From the NCBI GenBank assembly GCA_017439615.1, contig JAFSIU010000205.1:1-8535 (forward strand): a stretch of DNA of 8,535 bases, read 5' to 3'. Positions 4,659 to 8,535 of this stretch are shown here, piece after piece (position 1 is the first letter of the stretch; each line of letters starts with the position of its first letter). This DNA is from Bacillota bacterium. Its GTDB lineage: Bacteria; Bacillota; Dehalobacteriia; UBA4068. The position numbers and the translations under genes are program-made. The notes beneath the pieces were generated by a model. It searched no databases. It was given only the letters and a program-made list of their open reading frames with translations, and had not been told where the DNA came from.

Positions 4659-6725
4659 CTATTTTTGTTCATCGACAATATATTTATAGGTCATACCCAG
4701 CAGCCAACAAACCTCGCCTTTGGTTGCTTCTTCCTGCCAGCCGCCGAAATTATCATAAAACACATCATTTATTATACCCGCATCCTCAAGCATTTTAATC
4801 GCAGTTTCTCTGTCTGCGGGCTTTTCATTGCCATTTAATATATAAGCTGCAAAATATGCTACATCCTCATTGGTGGCCCCTGCCATTACCTGAACCTGCG
4901 CATCAAAATAGCTGTAATCTCTGCCAAGCAGCTTGGAAATACGCTTGCACATATTGACGGTGCTCCATTTACCCAGAACCGCCTCCAGCTTATAATCATT
5001 GTCATAGCCGCCGTGTATCATACCAATGGAGCGTATCACCTTTAAGCCTTCATATGCCCAATGCGACATTACTTCCGGCTGCTCGGCATTGATATCAATG
5101 AGATAGGCGCCTCGTTTTTCGAGGCGCGCCTGCACCCAATTCATAGCCTTTTCATTATTGCACATCTCACGCGGGCTTATATCATTTTTGACAGACCATG
5201 CACAAGCAACACCTATCCCCTCTGCCACAGACATACCGATAGGTACAGTACGGGTGCTGCCGTGAGGCAGGGAATCATAGGAGGCACTACGTCCAACAAC
5301 CCATAAATTCTCAATCTCCAGAGGCACGGTGCAGCGATAAGGAATGGCATAAAGCACAGGATTGCCGACAACGCTGCCATAATCCTTGGCAGAAACAGGC
5401 TGAATATCCACAGGATAGCAGCCGAGAGCAATCTTGTCATCAAAATCTCTGTATTCAAGAACATCATCTATGGTCAATCTGTATTCGCCATAAATATGTC
5501 TGGTCTCGCGAACATAAAGCTTTTCGGCAGTGCGTACAAGCTCACAGTTTTCAAAGCCCTTGAAATGCTCACGCATAAATTTGATAACATTAGGCAATTC
5601 AGCTTTTGCCCTTTCAATGCCTTCATTATAAGATTCTTCGTCCAAGGCATTGACACCACAGATCAAAAGAGCATTTATCAGGACATTGCCGTTTTTTTGA
5701 AAGCCGATATTCGGGCCGCGCAGACGCAGATTATCATCAATAGGCTCATAAAGCTTTGCTTCAGCACCATAACCCCAGGCAGAAACAGCATCAATGCCGA
5801 CAGAATAGTCTCCCCTGGCATGATATTCCTTGACATATTCCTTAACACCCTCATAGCTGACACCCGAAAGTTCAAAGACAAGCGTTACCGCCTGATAGCC
5901 GCTGCTGCCATAATCCTCCATACCAATGGAAAAAGGTACGCCTGCGGCGGCTGCAACATCTGCATCGGTGGTAGCATCGATCACGCGATGAGAATAATAA
6001 TCAGTTTTTTCATCATTCTGAGTCACAGTAAGACCGATAATGGTCTTGTCGCTCATAATAGGTTCACTGATTTCCGCATTCATCAGCAGGGTAATGTTTT
6101 TTTCTGCATTGACCTGCTTCATAAACCATGCTTTAGCTTCCTCAAGATCGAAGGAATTGCCGCAGGCTTTGAAAAACTTCTCAAAAAAGCCTTGATTGGC
6201 AAGCACATTCCTTAAGCCGCTTTTAACATAACCAAGGTCCAGAACATTGAGCTCACTGATGGTAAAAAGACCGCCCAGGGCATTGTCCTCGCAAACAAGC
6301 AAAACCTTCATACCGTTTTGTGCTGCCGCAATTGCTGCTGCAATACCTTCGGGATCACCGCCTGCCACAATAACATCAAAATCAGGCTCATCAGGTATAG
6401 TCGGAGCAACAGGCACCTGTTCGGGAGCGGTTGTTTCGGGAACATCAACCGCAGGCGCGGTCGATTCTGCAAGAGTTGTGAGAGAAACTGCAGAAGTTTT
6501 TTCAGCAGCAGCCGTTGTTTGAGCAGCGGTTTGCCCGCTGATACTTGTTTCGGCTTCGGGCAGAGTCTTCTCTGTTGCTGCAGCTGTTGTTTTCACAAAT
6601 TCATCAGGAGTATTATCAAAAGATGCAGGCAAAAGAAAATATGCCAGCAGCAAAACTGCACACACGGCAAACACAATGCCTGAAACATAAATTATGATTC
6701 TTTTTGCCTTGCTCTTCGACTTCAT
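4659..6725 (-). CDS. Membrane-tethered FAD-dependent oxidoreductase (PF12831-like) with SLH-like C-terminus
   Basis: A 688-residue flavoprotein of unknown substrate. A basic N-terminus (MKSKSKAKR) precedes a hydrophobic span (about 10-32), then a Thr/Ala/Pro/Glu-rich linker (about 37-114). The Rossmann segment DFDVIVAGGDPEGIAAAIAA follows, with GGDPEG at 122-127 in place of GxGxxG, a variant (GGEPEG-like) I associate with the FAD_oxidored family. The family's closing motifs IPYR (461-464), VVGRSAS (476-482) and GIGVACA (503-509) are present. The last 134 residues contain HWAYEGLKVIRSIGMIHGGY (from 555) and TKGEVCWLLG, which resemble divergent SLH repeats. Positive-inside logic puts the enzyme outside the cytoplasm. 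ATG 6723-6725 lies nine bases after GGAGG. No lipobox and no twin-arginine motif are seen. The fold is well supported; substrate and localisation are inferred. Confidence 0.85.
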   Translation of the reverse strand: MKSKSKAKRIIIYVSGIVFAVCAVLLLAYFLLPASFDNTPDEFVKTTAAATEKTLPEAETSISGQTAAQTTAAAEKTSAVSLTTLAESTAPAVDVPETTAPEQVPVAPTIPDEPDFDVIVAGGDPEGIAAAIAAAQNGMKVLLVCEDNALGGLFTISELNVLDLGYVKSGLRNVLANQGFFEKFFKACGNSFDLEEAKAWFMKQVNAEKNITLLMNAEISEPIMSDKTIIGLTVTQNDEKTDYYSHRVIDATTDADVAAAAGVPFSIGMEDYGSSGYQAVTLVFELSGVSYEGVKEYVKEYHARGDYSVGIDAVSAWGYGAEAKLYEPIDDNLRLRGPNIGFQKNGNVLINALLICGVNALDEESYNEGIERAKAELPNVIKFMREHFKGFENCELVRTAEKLYVRETRHIYGEYRLTIDDVLEYRDFDDKIALGCYPVDIQPVSAKDYGSVVGNPVLYAIPYRCTVPLEIENLWVVGRSASYDSLPHGSTRTVPIGMSVAEGIGVACAWSVKNDISPREMCNNEKAMNWVQARLEKRGAYLIDINAEQPEVMSHWAYEGLKVIRSIGMIHGGYDNDYKLEAVLGKWSTVNMCKRISKLLGRDYSYFDAQVQVMAGATNEDVAYFAAYILNGNEKPADRETAIKMLEDAGIINDVFYDNFGGWQEEATKGEVCWLLGMTYKYIVDEQK

Positions 6726-6772
6726 TTATAAAAACCTCCGGATCGGGATATGGGTATTGATGTATCGATATT

Positions 6773-6797
6773 CTGTATAGAAGCAAAATGTATACAG
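6773..6797. repeat. Inverted repeat in the flavoprotein gene's upstream region
   Basis: Plus strand CTGTATA (6773-6779), an 11-base spacer, and TATACAG (6791-6797): perfect 7-base arms about 50 bases upstream of the flavoprotein start codon. There is no U-tract after it in either direction. It could be an operator for a dimeric regulator or a leader hairpin. The -10-like TATGAT just upstream on the minus strand would place it at or just after a transcription start. Confidence 0.4.
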
Positions 6798-6825
6798 ACG
6801 ATTAATAATATCATAATTTGTATAA

Positions 6826-6866
6826 AAAGAAAAGGGCAAGCAGAAATTTCTGTTTGCCCCTTTCTT
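6826..6866 (-). terminator. Rho-independent terminator after the ABC exporter gene
   Basis: On the minus strand GGGCAAACAGAAA and TTTCTGCTTGCCC pair over 13 positions with a single A-C mismatch. The stem extends outward through a G-U and several A-U and G-C pairs, and is followed by TTTTCTTTTT. It lies about 20 bases after the exporter stop codon. The A-tract on the other side means it might also work on the plus strand, but no plus-strand gene is present to use it. Confidence 0.88.
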
Positions 6867-6886
6867 AAATTGCTTCTGCTGATTGT

Positions 6887-8535
6887 TTAACTCAGGTTTT
6901 CATCCATATCATCATTATGAGTATAGAATTCATAATACCTGCCCTGCAGCTGCATAAGCGAACTGTGATCACCCTTTTCCACGATGCATCCCTTTTCCAT
7001 AACGATTATCATATCGGCATTGCGGACAGTGGAAAGACGATGTGCAATGATGAGAACAGTTTTATCCTTCATCAGCTCATCCATACCGCGTTCGATCAGC
7101 TTTTCGGTACGGGTATCGACAAAGGCAGTCGCCTCGTCAAAAATCAGTATATGCGGCTTGCGGCAGGCAGCCTGTGCAATGGAAATGAGCTGACGCTGTC
7201 CGCGGCTCAGACTCTCACCGTCTGCAGAAAGCGAGGTTGCCATACCCTCGGGCAGCATATTGATAAAATAATCGGCATTGGCAAGCTCAGCCGCCTGTAA
7301 AATTTCAGCATCTGATGCATCCCGATTGCCATAGCGGATATTCTTTTCAACTGTTGTGCCAAAAAGATGTACATCCTGCAAAACGATAGCCATCACTCCG
7401 CGGAGAGCAGATTTTTTGATATCGCAGATATTGATACCATCAATATATATATTGCCGGATTGCAGCTCATAAAAACGGCAAATCAGCTTGATGACCGTGC
7501 TTTTGCCTGCACCTGTTGCACCAATCAGTGCGATCTTGCTGCCGCTGGGGATATCCAGCGAGAAATCCTGCAGCACTATATCACCTTTATCATAGGCAAA
7601 GCAGACATTTTCAAAGCGGATATTCCCCTGCACAGGAATATAATTGCAGCTGTAATTCATATCAGGCACTGCCCAGCAAAGTCTGTCATTGTACACAACT
7701 GTGATAACCTTGCCGTCATCTATCTCGGCAGGCTCATCAAGCACCTCGAAAATCCTTTCGGCACCTGCCAGCGCGGCAAGCAGCGAAGACCATTGCTGAG
7801 AGATATGAGTTACAGGATTGGCAAAAGAACGGGTATAGTAAAGATAAGAAGCAAAGGAGCCCAGATCCATTCTGCCGCTCATAACGCTCAATGCACCCAA
7901 TGCAGCAATAATTATATAATTCATATAAGAAAGATTGCCCATGACAGGCAGCATGATGGTTCCGCCTGTATTGGCAGCGCAGGCATTTTTGCACAGCTCA
8001 TCATTTATGGCTGCAAATTGCTGTCTGTCCTTTTCGCTCATATCATAAAGTCTCAGCAAGGAGCCTGCAGACAGCCTTTCCTCAAGATGAGAATTGACAG
8101 CTGCCAAAGATGCCTGCTGAGCACGGAAGCCACGCGATGCCACAGAGGAGACCTTCTTGGCAATGAAAAGCATAAGCGCAATCAAAACAGCCATGATGAC
8201 AGTCAGGCTGAAATTTGTGATCAGCATCATAATAAGCGTGAGACTGAGAGTGATACCCGATGAGAAAAACTGCATAAGTCCATCGGCAGTTACTCTTTTG
8301 ATAGCATCAATATCAGTTGTGAAGCGGCTCATCAGCTCGCCCTTGCCCTTGCTGTCGAAATAAGACATAGGCAGTCTTTCTACTGCTTCAAACAAATCTT
8401 TGCGCAAGCTGTAAAGAGTTTTCTGCGAGACATAAAGCATTACTCTGTTCTGAACATAGGAAGCAGCAGTGCCTACAAAATAAAGAACTGCAAGAAAAAT
8501 TATACCGTTCAACAAAGGACGCAGAATCACAAAAT
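6887..8535 (-). CDS. ABC exporter half-transporter (membrane domain plus ATPase), 5' end outside window
   Basis: An export-type ABC protein with fused transmembrane and nucleotide-binding domains. The frame is open to the right edge, and the GTG at 8530 is an internal codon: 549 codons are visible before the stop, and a typical 580-620-residue protein would still need the first transmembrane helix. Counting from GTG 8530, membrane segments lie near 5-25, 95-125 and 195-220. Walker A is GATGAGKST (337-345), the Q-loop Gln385, the signature LSRGQ (441-445), Walker B ILIFDEA with catalytic Glu466, and the switch His497. All ATP-hydrolysis residues are present, so this is an active ATPase site. 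Such genes often come in pairs, so a partner may lie just outside. The linker between the two domains (about 268-302) is somewhat long. Substrate unknown; lipid, peptide or drug export are all possible. Confidence 0.93.
   Translation of the reverse strand, partial: FVILRPLLNGIIFLAVLYFVGTAASYVQNRVMLYVSQKTLYSLRKDLFEAVERLPMSYFDSKGKGELMSRFTTDIDAIKRVTADGLMQFFSSGITLSLTLIMMLITNFSLTVIMAVLIALMLFIAKKVSSVASRGFRAQQASLAAVNSHLEERLSAGSLLRLYDMSEKDRQQFAAINDELCKNACAANTGGTIMLPVMGNLSYMNYIIIAALGALSVMSGRMDLGSFASYLYYTRSFANPVTHISQQWSSLLAALAGAERIFEVLDEPAEIDDGKVITVVYNDRLCWAVPDMNYSCNYIPVQGNIRFENVCFAYDKGDIVLQDFSLDIPSGSKIALIGATGAGKSTVIKLICRFYELQSGNIYIDGINICDIKKSALRGVMAIVLQDVHLFGTTVEKNIRYGNRDASDAEILQAAELANADYFINMLPEGMATSLSADGESLSRGQRQLISIAQAACRKPHILIFDEATAFVDTRTEKLIERGMDELMKDKTVLIIAHRLSTVRNADMIIVMEKGCIVEKGDHSSLMQLQGRYYEFYTHNDDMDENLS

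Noticed and set aside
5496..6215. 239-codon open frame on the plus strand opposite the flavoprotein gene
   Set aside because: Antisense shadow of a well-supported FAD protein; no domain pattern and no upstream signals.
6800..6856. Promoter for the flavoprotein gene using TTGCCC and TATGAT with 18-base spacing
   Set aside because: The -35 lies in the terminator stem and matches poorly. A promoter is likely somewhere here, because a terminator precedes it, but I cannot place it.
7367..8263. 298-codon open frame on the plus strand opposite the ABC exporter
   Set aside because: Mirror frame of a gene with complete ABC motifs; its translation is rich in Cys, His and Ile without any recognisable domain, and no good ribosome binding site is seen.

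Overview
The window is a piece of a Bacillota (Firmicutes-type) chromosome, with every gene I can support on the minus strand. The lineage call rests on the canonical ribosomal gene order rpmG-secE-nusG-rplK-rplA-rplJ, a zinc-type (two CxxC) L33, strong AGGAGG ribosome binding sites, Gram-positive-style protein leaders and a YqeG-family phosphatase. The C-terminus of the flavoprotein looks like divergent SLH domains, which fits Clostridia or Negativicutes, but I cannot fix the class from sequence alone.

In the direction of transcription (high to low coordinates): the 3' part of an ABC exporter half-transporter (8535-6887) ends in a strong U-tailed terminator (about 6826-6866). A 160-base gap with a 25-base inverted repeat follows, then a membrane-tethered FAD-dependent oxidoreductase (6725-4659), an asparaginase of the PF06089 type (4636-3629) and a YqeG-like HAD phosphatase (3554-3006). 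The flavoprotein and asparaginase genes are 22 bases apart and probably co-transcribed.

A clear sigma-A promoter (2905-2933) with an AT-rich upstream element then starts the transcription/translation operon: rpmG (L33), secE, nusG, rplK (L11), rplA (L1) and the 5' part of rplJ (L10), which runs off the left edge. SecE (translocon) and NusG (elongation factor) sit among the ribosomal genes as usual.

The most interesting content is non-coding. The operon carries three autoregulatory RNA elements readable base by base. Upstream of rplK, a leader copies the L1-binding arm of 23S rRNA, including the helix-78 hairpin loop at 13 of 14 positions. Upstream of rplA lies a second, minimal L1-type site that abuts the rplA ribosome binding site. 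Upstream of rplJ, an L10 leader has a mutually exclusive leader helix, antiterminator and terminator. Together these suggest that L1 represses rplK and rplA at two separate points and that L10(-L12) attenuates rplJ transcription.

Several starts differ from the longest open frame: rplK begins at TTG 1772, rplA at ATG 1293 and yqeG at ATG 3554, each chosen by its Shine-Dalgarno sequence. I see no mobile elements, CRISPR arrays, tRNAs or rRNAs.
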